Positions 15,101 to 27,644 of a stretch of 64,000 nucleotides of DNA are shown piece after piece; positions within the stretch are counted from its first letter, which is position 1; every line of letters begins with the position of its first letter. A program made the translations under genes and the position numbers. Source of the stretch: Syncephalis fuscata (Eukaryota; Zoopagomycota; Zoopagomycetes; Zoopagales; Piptocephalidaceae); assembly GCA_025786725.1 (NCBI GenBank), contig JAHLTZ010000012.1, positions 434,001 to 498,000 of the forward strand, in the 5' to 3' direction. Below the pieces are notes generated by a model. That model worked only from the letters and a program-made list of their open reading frames with translations. It was not told the DNA's origin and searched no databases.

Positions 15101-16958
15101 ATGATGAACTCTGCACACGCTCAAGCGACTCTTCCGCCCATCTCAGCCGTTTTGAACGGATTGCAAGGACTGCTAATGGTGCAGCAGCCCATCTAAGCAT
15201 CAAACGCTTACTGCACCAACTGCCTACCATTATTCATCTTCGCAGTTACCACCGGTTAAGCCGCCCACCAATCCCATGCCACGTTATGAACAACAACAAC
15301 AACGTCAACAACAGCAAATGCATATGCATGCACCTCAAGGTTCACGCCTAGTCTCCATGGCTGCGGCAAGACCCGTCTTACCGCCAACCGGTCACTTTCA
15401 AGGTTATACTACACCATTTTCGACCAGTGTTACGACCACACCATTGAATGGTGATCATCCAGCGGTAGCCGAACTCCAAGGCCGTCCCAAAAGACGTCGT
15501 GCCAATAATAACCAGCTTGGCGAACTAGAGCTCGTTTTCCAACGTACGTTCTATCCCAGCACGGCTGAACGTCTGGAACTTGCTCACAAGCTTGGTATGA
15601 CCCCAAGACGTGTACAGATTTGGTTCCAGAACCAACGTCAAAAGATTGCCAGAGTTGAAGGTGGCGAGCCAGACACCGCCAAATCTGATGATGATGTTTC
15701 AGTTAAGAACACAGCAAACCGTACTGGTGTCCAAGTGCCAACGACACCCACCTCCGAATCACACGACGACAATGATGGCGCCGACGAGGATATGTCGGAT
15801 GAAGGTATTGGCTCTGACTCTTCGATGTCCATTACATTCAATCAAGCTGATGAACCAAGCCGTGCTCACACTTGGAAGCCAGTGTAGCCATTAACTCGGT
15901 TGCATCGCTGCTTTCTAATCCTTCCTCCGCAGCCAACGACGCCGACTCTGAGTCCGACTCCGACTCCGAGCACTTTTACCAAACAAATGCTGGCCTACCA
16001 ATGAAGCGTGAACACTTGCGCCGTAAAGGCAAAAAGCCCGTGGTAGTCTATCGTCCTATCGTGCGTTTCCCCAAGGTGACAACAACTTTACCTACGTTGT
16101 CAGCCGTTAGACAACATCCATATGCAATGCCATCGCCTTACCGGTCATTCGCTCGTTCTCCTATGCTGCCTTCACCACACATGGCTTCGCCTTACTCACG
16201 TCCATCTCCATTATTGACGCCACCGCTAAGCGCATCGCCTTCTAAAGGCTATAGCCCATTGAATATGGCTAATGTTGCAGCGGCTGCGTCGGCTTCGGCA
16301 CCAGTAACGGTCGTTATGAGTAGCGGCTGTGGCTCACCAGCTACTCACCATCAGCACTCCAACAGACTTTGCCTAATACAGCCGGTAGTCCCATCTATCG
16401 CCAGCATCAACAACACCAGCAGCAAAAACAACAGCATTCATGGCACTCTACCGCATCGGCCAATGCTGCCTATCGAATCCGATCCCACTCGTCACCGCTT
16501 GAGATGAATGACTACCGTCACGAGTAGTAGTAAACAGCCATCCTTCAAATAGCCAGGGTCGTTTCACTACTTCCCCAGCTCATGCTACGTACACTTATCC
16601 ACAAGCGACTGCCATGAAGTTACAATCACAAGTGGGATCGCCCTTTTCATCACCTCAAATGCCATCGCCAATGCTACGTAGATCACCTCTTGCCATGACA
16701 CCACCACGGTCATACTCGCCTGCTCAAGGCACGCCAATAGCAGCACATCTCCCTCAGCAATCGTATTTAACTGGCGGAGACCGTACATCCTATGTCCATG
16801 CAAAGACTGCCCCCCGTCCCATGCTTACATTGCAGCATGGCCAACGTTCGCCAGCTGTGCAAGATAGACATAACATTTCACCGATCCGTTTGCCAAAGCC
16901 ATTGGCCCGTCCTTTCACTGCTTCTATGCAAACCTTTCCCGGCTCTGTATGGCATTAA
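15101..16958 (+). CDS. homeodomain transcription factor, frame broken at four places
   Basis: DNA-binding regulator with a canonical 60-residue homeodomain at about 15483-15662: RPKRRRANNNQLGELELVFQ in front, then ERLELAHKLGMTPRRVQIWF and QNQRQK (Trp48, Phe49, Asn51 and Arg53 all present). The N-terminus reads MMNSAHAQATLPPISAVLNG, then a Gln-rich stretch and MHMHAPQ. After the homeodomain come an acidic SDDDVSV region, a Ser/Asp run, then Ser-Pro-rich low complexity (SPHMASPYSRPSPLLTPPLS) to FPGSVWH and TAA at 16958. No introns are needed, but the frame changes near 15190, 15866-15872, 16338-16342 and 16522-16526. The last three each look like one missing base; the first needs two missing or one extra. 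It resembles fungal Yox1/Phx1-type factors in layout; orthology not established. Confidence 0.82.
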
Positions 16959-17520
16959 ATGTCTACAGCCTATCGATTGTCCAGTTGTTTTTTCTTTGCT
17001 TTATTAGTTTCTGTTTGTCTACAAACACCTCTTTCACTCTCCTTTCTTTCACTTCCTTTCTGGGGTCCAATTGCTACATAGTTTTTGTTTTTTCTTAACG
17101 AGTATCAGCTTTCGTTACTCTTTTACCATTGTTTTGTTTAATTAGCGCAGACTTTCTGCCTATCTGCAATTCGCAAATACAAGACCATCTTGTTCACTTT
17201 AGGTCTTTTGATGTTTTCTATAAAACACTCTTTATATACTAAACCAACTACTTTAGAGTAACAATAAATCATTAGATGTGCACAGTAAACTGATAGTTTA
17301 ATCATTGTTTACAAGTATAAGTACTTATTATAGCATGCTTGTAAATATTAGCCAAGTATTCATTTTAACACTTATGGAAACTATTTTACATTAAGTCTTG
17401 TATTTTCTGGAATTAAAAGATATGAGGCTCAGCCTACTTCAACCGAATTTAATGTAAGTATTATTAAATACCAATAAGCTTTGTTATAGGTCAGTCAAGG
17501 CTAATGTGATGTTGGCAATA
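16959..17520. other. 3' flank of homeobox gene
   Basis: T-rich probable 3'UTR passing into AT-rich spacer; nothing else seen before the fold-back element. Confidence 0.4.
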
Positions 17521-19008
17521 TGTTTATTATTTTACTCCAAGCAGAATAGTAACAATATGCTTTTATATATTTTATTTAGCTTATTAATTAAATAAAAATA
17601 AATAAACATATTACAGCTAGTTACATTCAATACAGCTACATTGACACTGCTCATTTTAACAATACTATCAGTTATCTATTTGTACTATTTATTACACTAA
17701 TATTAAACAATTTGCCAATAATTTAGAATAGTTTGGGGCCAAATGACCAAACTCGATAACATTCGCGTAGTTGAACTGCACATTTGTTCTACTGAACATG
17801 GGGACAAGTGGTGAGTTTTATTTAATCGCCACATTATTACATTTATTGTTTGCTTGGTGGTCAAAACTACATTTAATAGCATTCAATATATTGAACATGA
17901 TGATGGGTGGTGAGTGGCATAATCATCAAATACTCATCATCATAGATTCGTTATCCAGTACGCATATATTCAGTATATATATATCCTTAGTCGTTTATAT
18001 CACTCTCAATATGTTCCATATTACTATATATCATTCTACAATACACTAGACACATTTTACTGCTTATATACCCCAACATACTTTGCTCATTCCACTTATT
18101 GCACTATATGCACTATAGCTTTAACATTATTTCTTATACTTTCTTACCGCACATTTATCATTCTATATAACATTCTATACTCATTAGCTTTTTTCTATCC
18201 AAAACCGTTTTTATTTTTGTTCTAGCACTATTATTAATAAATCTTAACTAATTCCACTCATTGATCATGCATATATGCTTAGTAACTTTAACATAGCTAA
18301 TCGTCGTTTTACACCGTATATTTTTATATTGTATATCATTTTATTACCTAGTGAATACACACTAGCTATTGCAGTTGTTGTTGTTTTGGCTTTAGAGCTA
18401 TTATTAATAAATTTCAACTCATTCGCCTCATTCATTTAGCAAACTATATGTAATTGAAACCTATAACAACATGATGTATTCAGCATAGCATAAAATAATA
18501 TATAACAGTATGGTCATACATTGTTAGTGATATAGGTGATATGGATATACGTATACTGAATATGTGCATGTGGATAACGAATCTATGATGATGAGTATTT
18601 GATGATTATGCCACTCACCACCCATCATCATGTTCAATATATTGAATGCTATTAAATGTAGTCATTTGACCACCAAGCAAACAATAAATGTAATAATGTG
18701 ACGATTAAATAAAACTCACCACTTGTCCCCATGTTCAGTAGAACAAATGTGCAGTTCAACTACGCGAATGTTATCGAGTTTGGTCATTTGGCCCCAAACT
18801 ATTCTAAATTATTGGCAAATTGTTTAATATTAGTGTAATAAAAGTACAAATAGATAACTGATAGTATTGTTAAAATGAGCAGTGTCAATGTAGCTGTATT
18901 GAATGTAACTAGCTGTAATATGTTTATTTATTTTTATTTAATTAATAAGCTAAATAAAATATATGAAAGCATATTGTTGCTATTCTGCTTGGAGTAAAAT
19001 AATAAACA
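17521..19008. mobile_element. fold-back (long terminal inverted repeat) element, non-autonomous
   Basis: Two arms of about 490-510 bp are inverted copies: left about 17521-18030, right about 18490-19008. The left outer end is TGTTTATTATTTTACTCC and the right outer end is its exact reverse complement ending at 19008. Arms stay close to identical for more than 400 bp (for example TAGTTTGGGGCCAAATGACC on the left, its complement on the right) and become looser towards the centre. The flanks carry a possible 3-bp target duplication, ATA at 17518-17520 and 19009-19011. The centre of about 450 bp holds no transposase or other coding sequence, so mobility would need a partner in trans. A hairpin of this size would be very stable. 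The small plus-strand frame at 17771-18049 lies in the arm and is not a gene. Confidence 0.8.
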
Positions 19009-19519
19009 ATAGCAAGTATCTATCATAAAATTAAAACACTTAATAATAAACACAGAGATGAGGAACACTGAAAAGTAATGTTTATTCGTATGTGCGTGTT
19101 CGTATGTTCTTAGAGGGGATACAAAGCAAACATGCTAAAGAATATATAGGAAGAGTAATTCGTAAGGAGAAACTGGTCATGCATCAATAAACAAACGCAA
19201 TATAAATTTCCATCGCCATCAGTCACATAAGGTGTCTACAAAAACAACTCAATTTTTGCTGCTGAACCATATTGCTAAGCAAAAAGCTATGCAAAGCTAT
19301 CGTGGTCGTTGCAGCAGTGATAGCTAATACAACACGGAGCCAAACCGATGGATGGGAGAGGTGATCGTGCCTCAAAGGGCAGACGTGGCCGCTATAGCCA
19401 CACTACAACATTATAGACAATGGTAATCTAAAGGTATGTATGTGCGCGCAGTTATAGCTGCTATGCCTTAATGTGAAGAGGCATGGCCATCGAATCGGCA
19501 CTGGTTGTATCACTATTTC
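19009..19519. other. 3' flank of the cyclin gene
   Basis: About 500 bp of spacer and probable 3'UTR of the minus-strand cyclin gene; no coding signal. Confidence 0.4.
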
Positions 19520-22500
19520 CTAGCCGATAGTAGTAGGTCGTGTGACAGCGGTAGTGGCTACATTAGTAGCCATGGCGGCAGTACGAGGGCGTTGGGCCAA
19601 TATATCACGAAGCATTTGTTCACAAATATCATTATCAGGACGGGGACGTTTTCGTTGCAGATGGCTGGCCGGCTGTTGAGCTGCTACAGAAGCGGCAGCA
19701 CATGGATGTGGCGAAGGCGTAGGCGAGGCAAAACCATGCTGTACACGACCAATAACAATACCTGGCGTGCAAGGTGAAGGTGGTGTAGGCGATACTTTTG
19801 GCATCGGTAACGATACCGACCGACCAGCAGTAAATGCCTGTAACAAAACCTCCTTGCTGACGGGCATAGGTGTTGAATAGGTACGTGCTGCGAATGCTGG
19901 CGTCATTGGCGTTGCAGGCGGTAGCGACTTTGTCACCATAGGCATGGCCTTTGGTGCAATAGTAGCTGGTGCTGGCGCAGCAGTAGCTCCTGCGGCATCG
20001 ACACGAGCCAGTAAATCCGCCTGGAATTCAGAAAAGTCTTTTCAGGAATATATAGATTCCAGCTTAGCCAGTGGAGTAGTTTGCGTTCACAACGAGTAAT
20101 CTCACTCGCGGAAAGCCCGCTAACTCGCGACCAAGCACGATTGGAATACGCTCTGTCCTGAAGATATTTGGTGGCAATAACCAGAGATGCGAGGAACATA
20201 CGACGGCCACATTGACGTGGGTCGGATGAAGTGAGGGGGGAAGAGGATGATGAAGAAGTAGAGCTGGCATCAGAAGCGGTACCCGCTGCTAAACGAGCTT
20301 CAATGGCACTAGCCGCTGATGCACCCATTGCATAACGACTAGATGAGTCCAATTCTGCCGACGTCAGGGCAGGAGAGGAGCCACGTTGGCTATCCGGTGG
20401 TGTGGCCATGCCTTCCGAGCTATCGTCGCTCGATGTAGACATGGACGTGGCCGGTACACATGCAGCAGGGATGGAGGAAGAGGCGGTAGACATGGCAGTG
20501 GCCAAAGCAGAGGCATTGATACAAGTTGCATCCATAACTGAGTCGAGAATAGATGCGCAGTTCTCGTCGGTCATATGCCTTGCCCATGGACTGCCATGAA
20601 CACGAGTAAGATAAAAAAGAGCAGTTTGTAATGTAACATAAGAAGTACGAGAACGACGCAGCACCTCCTGTACGAATAATCTTAAAGGTAATAGCTTAAC
20701 GGCCACTGCCGTTGGTGGCGGTGTTGGCCATATCGATTCGATGACTTGAGTAGCGCAATCTACCAATATAAGTGGTGGTACAACATAGGCCATGGCGTTG
20801 GTTGGTTGGTTAGTTAGTAATAATTGGATATAAAGTGAGAGTAAGTGCGGGGTGTGTTTTTAAAGTTATTAATACAATGAGTCACAAATCGTATAATCCG
20901 ACAAAGATTATAGAACACTTCACAGAATCACTACGACTTTGCTACTATAGTTGTGCTATTGTTGCTGTTGCTATTGCTGTTGCTGCTACCACCGCTACTG
21001 TTGTTACAGAGAAATAAAAGAAATACTAAGTGGTGTAGAATAGAATGAAGCAGACGAATGAAAGGAGAATGGTAATTCTTGGCGCGATCGCGCACAACAA
21101 ACACCGTTGGTTTAAAGAAGATACTATAACAGTGTACTATTCATACAAACAGTACTAGAGACTATGAAAGGTCCATGCAATTGGTTATAGAATGAAGTGG
21201 AAACGGGAATAAAGTCAAGTGTGTAGATTGGTATAGTTATAGGGAAACGGCCAAGCAGTCAATAATCAATCTTATTTAGTCATTGAATCACTAATATAAA
21301 TGTTGACTGACCAAACAACAATGTGTGTGGGTGTGTGGTGTTTAAGTGTGTGGTGTGACGGAGTAAAAACACCGATATCGGTTGAGTAAATAGGCGAAAG
21401 AGCGAAGTCTTGGCTGTCATTCTGCCCCCAAATAGACGGTCATATTTTATCCGCTTGGCAGTTTATCATCGCTTATAGACAGACACGCCCACATCACACA
21501 CTGGATGATAATCATGATTCGGAATGCTTCACACATCACAATGTTTTTTCACCTTTCCCTTTTCACTCTCCTCCCTTCCATTATCAGTCATCATGATACA
21601 CTTGGCATCCAGTGTTAGTCACTGTTGACCAATCTCTGTTGGACAAGCGCGTGGCCATGCAGCCAGCTACCAATCATATCACTGCGTTGCATGAGTGTTT
21701 GCATCGCCTTAATAATGTGGTAAATGTACCGAGCCATTATATGTGCGTATGCTTGTCCATAGTGTGTAACCATAATAAAGCTTCTTTATCGCCGATAGTT
21801 AAGCGTATTATCGATGATGTAGAGCGTGTGCACTAGTAGCGATATTGTCTCACAACAGACGCATTATGCATAGGACATATACCATGGCGAAGAATGGCTT
21901 GGCTGACAAACCAAGATTAATAATCGTACACTGCAAGTATCAAGATGCAGCACTGTTTTGCCATGCATCGATTGATTTGTCATGCCATTTACGTGTATCA
22001 TTCATTATCCATCCTATTTTCTAGATACATATCATTGTATGTATATGCGACGATCCTTTCCACTCCCCCCAACGACTCTTCACAATGAGTCATTTAAATA
22101 AATAAACAAATAAACAAACAAGCAGCAACCACTCCTCATATACTATGCGTCTATTACAAATAATAGTAATAGTAATAATGATGGCGATAGTAGTAACAAT
22201 AGCAATAATGACGGCAATAGCAACAAAAAGAACACCTATCGTACAATAGCGTTGTAGAACAAAAAAGAACATCCACAGTGACCAATTATGACACACTGTA
22301 TCGTATCACAATTAACAAGTTGAATGCGTGCTATTCGCCCGTATTCATGCACATATCCATTAAAGCATAAAATAATTGGTAAACTCACCGACTAGATGAT
22401 GGACAAACTCGGCCCGACGGCATTTGTCGGCTGGAGCTTTGGTGGTTGACGGTGTGTCTTCAACCGTACATTTTGTCTGGTCAACGGCAGCTATTGTGGC

Positions 22501-22641
22501 GGGTACCGATACGTTTTGCATCGATAGAGTGCCACTACCACCGTTGACCGGCGTACTGGTTGTATTATCCACAGAGCCATTTACCATTACTTCAGACATG
22601 GTCGCTATAGATAATTGGGATATTTCGTCCGGAGTAGGCAT
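19520..22641 (-). CDS. Pho80/PCL-family cyclin
   Basis: Regulatory cyclin of the Pho80/Pcl group, partner of a Pho85/CDK5-like kinase. Exon 1 is 22641-22389 (MPTPDEISQLSIATMSEVMV ... EFVHHLV). It joins in phase across a 1,629-nt intron to exon 2 at 20759, giving HHLVDCATQVIESIWP, the typical entry to this cyclin box. The box continues LPLRLFVQEVLRRSRTSYVT, LQTALFYL, then after a Ser/Thr/Ala-rich insert RMFLASLVIATKYLQDRAYS, WSRVSGLSASEITRCERKLL, HWLSWNLYIPEKTF. The frame then breaks in a T run (plus 20032-20035); one more T gives TFSEFQADLLARVDAAGAT and a long Pro/Ala/Ser tail ending TTIG at 19520. The insert is unusually long for the family. MAYVVPPL at 20793 is an alternative start if the long intron is wrong. 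Confidence 0.85.
20760..22388 (-). other. 1.6-kb intron of the cyclin gene
   Basis: Donor GTGAGT at 22388 and acceptor TTGGTAG ending at 20760, joined in phase 1. About twenty times longer than the usual intron here. The plus strand inside it has coding-like stretches: an open frame at 21612-21836 and an Asn/Ser-rich run at about 22147-22250. Neither could be assigned to a family. Confidence 0.6.
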
Positions 22642-24858
22642 CTATATCGATAATGATGATAGTAACATTAGTATAGAATAATTATTGATATTATTAATCC
22701 ATTTCCATATCATCTATTCTAAACCAACAATGACATTTACTTGTAATTAAAAGTATCTGTGGGTGAAAATACTTGTCATCATCACTAATTGTCATTCTAT
22801 TGACACTTTTTGCCACAAGTGTCATTTATTGCCATTCTATTGCCATTCTATTGCCATTTAATTATCTCGACTATGTATTTATTCATCTATAGTCAATTAT
22901 TATTTTGAATTAGTAGAATATAGCCATTATTAACTAGGCTATAGCTACTCTTATTATTCTTATATTATATATTGTATATTATATATTATTATTTGGTATA
23001 GTGGCAGGCATATGTAGATATCTATTCTATTTAAACCATGGTATCACCGCTACCTACCTTGTTCCAACAAAAAGAAAATTAAAAAATCAAAATGTTGACA
23101 GATTGACGATGCTATAATATACCGTTGCTTAGTAATATGTAGATGAATATACGCATATAAATAAAACATTTATACAAATAATGACTCAGGCAAACTAATA
23201 TCCAGTAATGGGTCTCTCGCCTATGGTCATACACTTACCTCGTTCGAGCAATACCAATTCTCAAGGAGATAAAATAGGAAACGCAGAGATAGGATTGTAG
23301 TTTTATACCACCAAATAAACGATGGCAAAACTAGCTAATAATGAATTGAAAGTAGAAATAAAGATACGCCAAACGTAACTTGGACAAAAGTAGAGACCTG
23401 CTTAGCAGTAAGTAGAATAGATCAATTGTTACGGAAACCGTAGAACAAATGTAATGTCAATAATGACTCTGTTGTGTTATCTTGTTGATAAAGTGGATAC
23501 TGTTGTTGTTGTTGTTGTTGATAGTGTTGTTATTGTTGAATGTGTGCTAGTTGAATAAATCAAACAAAGCCACACTGGTTAGAATCGACGATTGAATCAG
23601 CGGGTTTAATGTCAAGCCACGCTGAAAACAGCCAGAGCAAAGGGTATAATGAGGACACGGTGTGCGCTCGGTAGAATAGGTCTCCGCCCAACAAAGGTGG
23701 TGGAAAGCAAGTCAAATAGTAAAGCGGTCAAAAGATAGATATAAAGGGACACTCTCGAGGCCACTACCAACAACGAGCTCAACCAACACACACCGAAGCG
23801 CGTTTATGTGCTAAAAAGAAAAATCAATAAGGAAAAAGCGGGAAGCTATTGTAGGCCAAGCTGCTATGCAGATCAACTACAACAACCAAGTACTCGTCAG
23901 GTAGATGAACAGTGGCAAGTACTCTATGCTAAAAAGCGTAGACTGGACAATGATATAATGGATATTGGTAAGAGTTTAAAAGGTTAGGTTAAAAGGTCAG
24001 CACAATGGAATACACACGATGGTGAAGTTGGTTTAAGCACGCGTGGTGGCAGCCTCGATAGCCGCGAATGGAGTCGAGTAGCGAGTAATGTTAGGCATTG
24101 CGCAACAAGTGCATTCAAAAGGAAATCAATATATGTGGAAGAAGCTCATAGGAGCAGTCAGTAGTCAAGTTAAAGGTAAAGTTAAAAGCTGGCTATTTAA
24201 AAAAGCAAGCTTAAGAGCGCAGTGAGAATGATGGCTGTTGGCAAGTCATTGAAACCTTTGAGTGAGTTAAAAGTTAGTAAGTAAGCAAGCAGAAGCTGTT
24301 GTTACTAAAGTATGAGTGAATAAGTGTGAGTGTGTGTGTGAGTTATGTGAGGAAAGCAGTAGAGAAGAAGGAAAAGAAATGGAAAAAGGGGAAATGTTCA
24401 ATTTTAATCTATACTCGCAATACACTCGCTCTCACACACACACAAGTTAGTGTGGTTTGTGTGGTAACAAGTAAATTATCGAAGGTCTCAGTAATGCCAT
24501 TACTGTAGTAGATTCGCTGAAACAAATCATGTGACCAAATATATAATTATGAGTCATCTTGGTGCATAAACGGAATATCAAAAGGGCAATCCTCTGCCAA
24601 TTGACACTCAGACACACACACATATACAACACAGCATAACACGCATGAACACACCGACACCATTTCTCTACTATTCTTGCGTGGTTGGTGATTATCGACT
24701 ACTTCAATGCCAATAAACCTGTGGGGTGTTGCACAACAGACAGAATAAAACACCATGGGAACGACGAATAGCGGCTTGGCCGCCACCATCATCATCATCA
24801 TCATAGCATAGTACAGAGTCTATATTAATATGGTTATCACTATGCTTATTGTTGTTTA
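22642..24858. other. 2.2-kb intergenic region upstream of the cyclin gene
   Basis: Promoter and 5' region of the cyclin. It contains a GTT/TTG trinucleotide tract at 23501-23540, and CA-rich and GA-rich stretches around 24320-24620. The minus-strand frame at 24547-24804 is low-complexity and not called. Confidence 0.45.
23501..23540. repeat. (GTT)n microsatellite
   Basis: About seven GTT units followed by an imperfect continuation. Confidence 0.8.
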
Positions 24859-26008
24859 TTTAGGGCAGTGCATTGATAAGTTGCTGCATTCGTTGTTGAA
24901 GCTCTCTATAAAATGACCATGTGTTAGCATGCTTTTGTTATTTACAGCGGCTATTTGCGGCATCAATGACTTACTGGTAAACATTTAATGCCGAGTCGGT
25001 TGCTTCTAGCCATTCCGCGAACCAGTCGGCCAGATCATCAAGCGGAATATCGGCGGCACTGCCCGGCTCTACCAATATACACCAGCGTAGTGTATCCAAG
25101 GCAGCGAGACGAAGCGGCATATGCTGTGTGTAATGCAATATGTCCACTAGTCGGACCACTATGGACCAACCAGAAATGACGAATTGGTACAACGCAATAA
25201 ACTGTTGGTTGTTATTGTTGCTGCTGCTGTCGGTGTCAGCGTCAATGTCAGCATGATCACTATCGCCATCTGTCAATAAATGGGCTAATAAGCTGCTATA
25301 CAATCTACATGTCGTATATTAGTAATGTTGTTACATTAAATCAATGATGATTTCTAATTAAAACAGTCCTATTGACGTCTTAACTCACTCACCGACAGGC
25401 CTCTGTTAATAATGGTGCATCTTGTCCCTGTGCAAGAAGTCGAGCGCTAACATCGCATACTTGTGGATCTGCTAATAATAAATGGGCAGGGTCAGGCCAG
25501 CTAGCAAGGTTAGCCAGTGCGCCAAGGGCCAATTCCACCGTACGTGGTCTATAATTAACGGCCATTCTTGGCTGTTGTTCTATAGATATGAATACTGTAT
25601 TAGTATCATCGTCATTATCCGTATCTGTATCATCATTGTTACCAGTATCACTATCGTCATCGTTAGTATTATTTGGGTATTATCTTCAGTATCTATTTTA
25701 TGGCTTGTAATGGGCGTAATGATATGAAGTAAAAGACGATGTGCATTGTCAGCCGCAAATTGATAAGCATACGCGGATGTACTGGATGCATCCCAGACTG
25801 CGGCTAATCGCTGTTCTAATGGTGTATCCTCTTCTGTAGCACTATCAATATTGCTGCTTTCTATCTTTAATGCTTCGCGTACAGCGTGCAGTAAAGATTC
25901 TCCAGTAATTACGTCAGTTTCCACTGGACAAGAGTAGTCATCTGGAGGCTGTGGGTTTTGAGTAGCTCGTTGTCCGGTAGATTGTCTGTCAGGTACTGTT
26001 GTCTCCAT
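24859..26008 (-). CDS. SAAL1-like armadillo-repeat protein, one frame break
   Basis: Starts METTVPDRQSTGQRATQNPQ at 26008. Core segments are LEQRLAAVWDASSTSAYAYQ, then after an acidic Asp/Asn/Thr linker EQQPRMAVNYRPRTVELALG, ALANLASWPDPAHLLLADPQ, SARLLAQGQDAPLLTEACRL and LYSSLLAHLL. A helical C-terminal half reads FVISGWSIVVRLVDILHYTQ ... LAALDTLRWCILVEPG, ending ELQQRMQQLINALP with TAA at 24861-24859. The pattern 'x-x-WD-S', then 'LGALANLA', then 'LLTEACRLYSSL' resembles the ARM-type animal protein SAAL1; this is similarity by eye. The frame breaks once near 25671-25674 (A run); one more A links DTEDNTQ to the Asp-rich linker. It neighbours the cyclin and CKS1 genes. Confidence 0.6.
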
Positions 26009-26276
26009 TGTAATTGTATTTTCAGAACTGCTATTACTTACCTCTTATTAATCATAGTAATAAGAGATAAGTAATAGTCTGAATGATCTATTTCTACACA
26101 ATTTGTGTGTGTGTGTGAATGGATTAACGTAAAAACAGAATAAACAAATTAACTTATAAAATATTTTAATAGCTTTAAATAACGCGCTATCTAACCATGT
26201 CAGATACTCATACATCTTAATAGCTAGAACTAAACCAGAGATAAAAACTAGCATTAATGCTATTAAAAAAGAATGA

Positions 26277-26935
26277 TTAGAAATTACTTGGATGGCCGTT
26301 GGGATATTTAATTTGATAGTCTTTTTCGCGTTTAAATAGTAGAATATGTGGTTCAGGTGCTATTTACATAGTAGAGTCATTATATCAGTATACTATTAAT
26401 AAATACTGTAGAATTCATTAATACTAAATATACTCACCGTGAACCATATAATGATACCATCCAGGTGATTGACGAACACCTAGACCGCGCCATTCATCTT
26501 CAGTCAATAGACGAGGTGGATTGGGTAGATATTTGGTAAGACCTTTTACAAGGGCTACATGTCTAATAGACAGTACGATATAGCTCATTAGTTATTTAAA
26601 TAAAACTACAGCTATACTGATACACTTTTCTCTCATCTACTTACCGGTATTCAAATTCGTCATCTAAAGTAGTTAGAATGTATAATACAGCCAATTAATA
26701 TAACATTCTACAAATACGCAGCTCTACTTGCCATAATATCTAGGTGAGTAGATAATATCCCCTTGGTACTTTTCAATATCTAGCTGTTTCTGCTGCTGAG
26801 AAGTTACAGCCTTGCGCGACTGACCACCATGGTTAATCGCCTGCTCGTCTATACCTATATCATTAAACAGCATTGTTACTAACATAGAATAACAGTAATA
26901 TAGACATTATAGTTACCCTCACTATCGTGGGTCAT
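26277..26935 (-). CDS. CKS1: cyclin-dependent kinase regulatory subunit CKS1/Suc1
   Basis: Small CDK-binding, phosphothreonine-reading subunit needed for multisite phosphorylation and cell-cycle transitions. Five exons give MTHDSEGIDEQAINHGGQSR, then [76 protein letters not shown] and a short tail ending GHPSNF (TAA 26279-26277). The CKS signature '[14 protein letters not shown]' and the [12 protein letters not shown] strand that contacts the kinase are intact; the usual LPK is VK here. The intron after PRYY starts with GC rather than GT (GCAAGT at 26731). The first exon has only 19 nt. Confidence 0.96.
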
Positions 26936-27133
26936 GATAAGTAGTTGGTCGGTTGAGAGAATGAAAGAATCAAAATAAAAAGTAAATTCAATAAGTAAAA
27001 CAATCAAAGATCAATAGAAAACAAGACGTTCGTAGAAAAATGTGAAAATAATCGCGTAGTCGCGTTTAACGTTTATTGTGTTCATGAATACACTCGATTC
27101 ACTTTACATTGATATACAACTACTATATGCAGA

Positions 27134-27529
27134 TTATAGTGCATGATGACCTGAAGTATGTCTATCCATAGACTCTTCTGCTTCATTGGTCTATATAGTA
27201 TATGATAGATGAGCACTTAATGACTAGTAATAGTCAATATTGATATAACTTACTCGAACAGCAGCGGCTTCTCGACGTAGTTCCTTAACTACTGCGGCCA
27301 GTGCTTCTGGATTAACGCCTCGTTCACACATTTTAACACATAGACTAAGCTGTTCTCGATCTAGTCCAGTATTCAATAGCGTAGAGATTTCATGCAAAAC
27401 TGATGTATATATACATTAGTAATAGCACGCTTTACTCTATTACAAAGTATTATTATAACAATGCTGCTATTATTACTTACTGCGTAGTGCTTCCCGTGCA
27501 TCTTCAGTCTTTTCCTCGCGAGTTGTCAT
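27134..27529 (-). CDS. MZT1: MOZART1, gamma-tubulin complex recruitment factor
   Basis: Tiny protein that binds the N-terminus of gamma-tubulin complex proteins and is needed for microtubule nucleation at the spindle pole. Three exons: [16 protein letters not shown], then [49 protein letters not shown], then [18 protein letters not shown]. The family hallmark '[25 protein letters not shown]' is complete. About 80 residues, the usual size. The start is ATG 27529 and the stop TAA 27136-27134. It is divergent from Misato, with only 115 bp between start codons. Confidence 0.96.
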
Positions 27530-27644
27530 GGTAGAATAGATTGTTAAAACAGCAGCAATAATAACCACAATAGAATATGAAAACAATAATAAAAATCAAA
27601 AGTTTAATTATTAATCTCTATCCTATTCCACCTTTATCTTTACT

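Noticed and set aside
15101-16958. Homeobox gene as a pseudogene
   Set aside because: The homeodomain and flanking low-complexity domains are intact between breaks, and the same kind of one-base break occurs in essential genes across the window.
17771-18049. Small open frame inside the fold-back arm
   Set aside because: Part of the inverted repeat; interrupted in the opposite arm; no family.
24547-24804. Minus-strand frame starting with poly-Met
   Set aside because: Low-complexity trinucleotide and CA-repeat translation.
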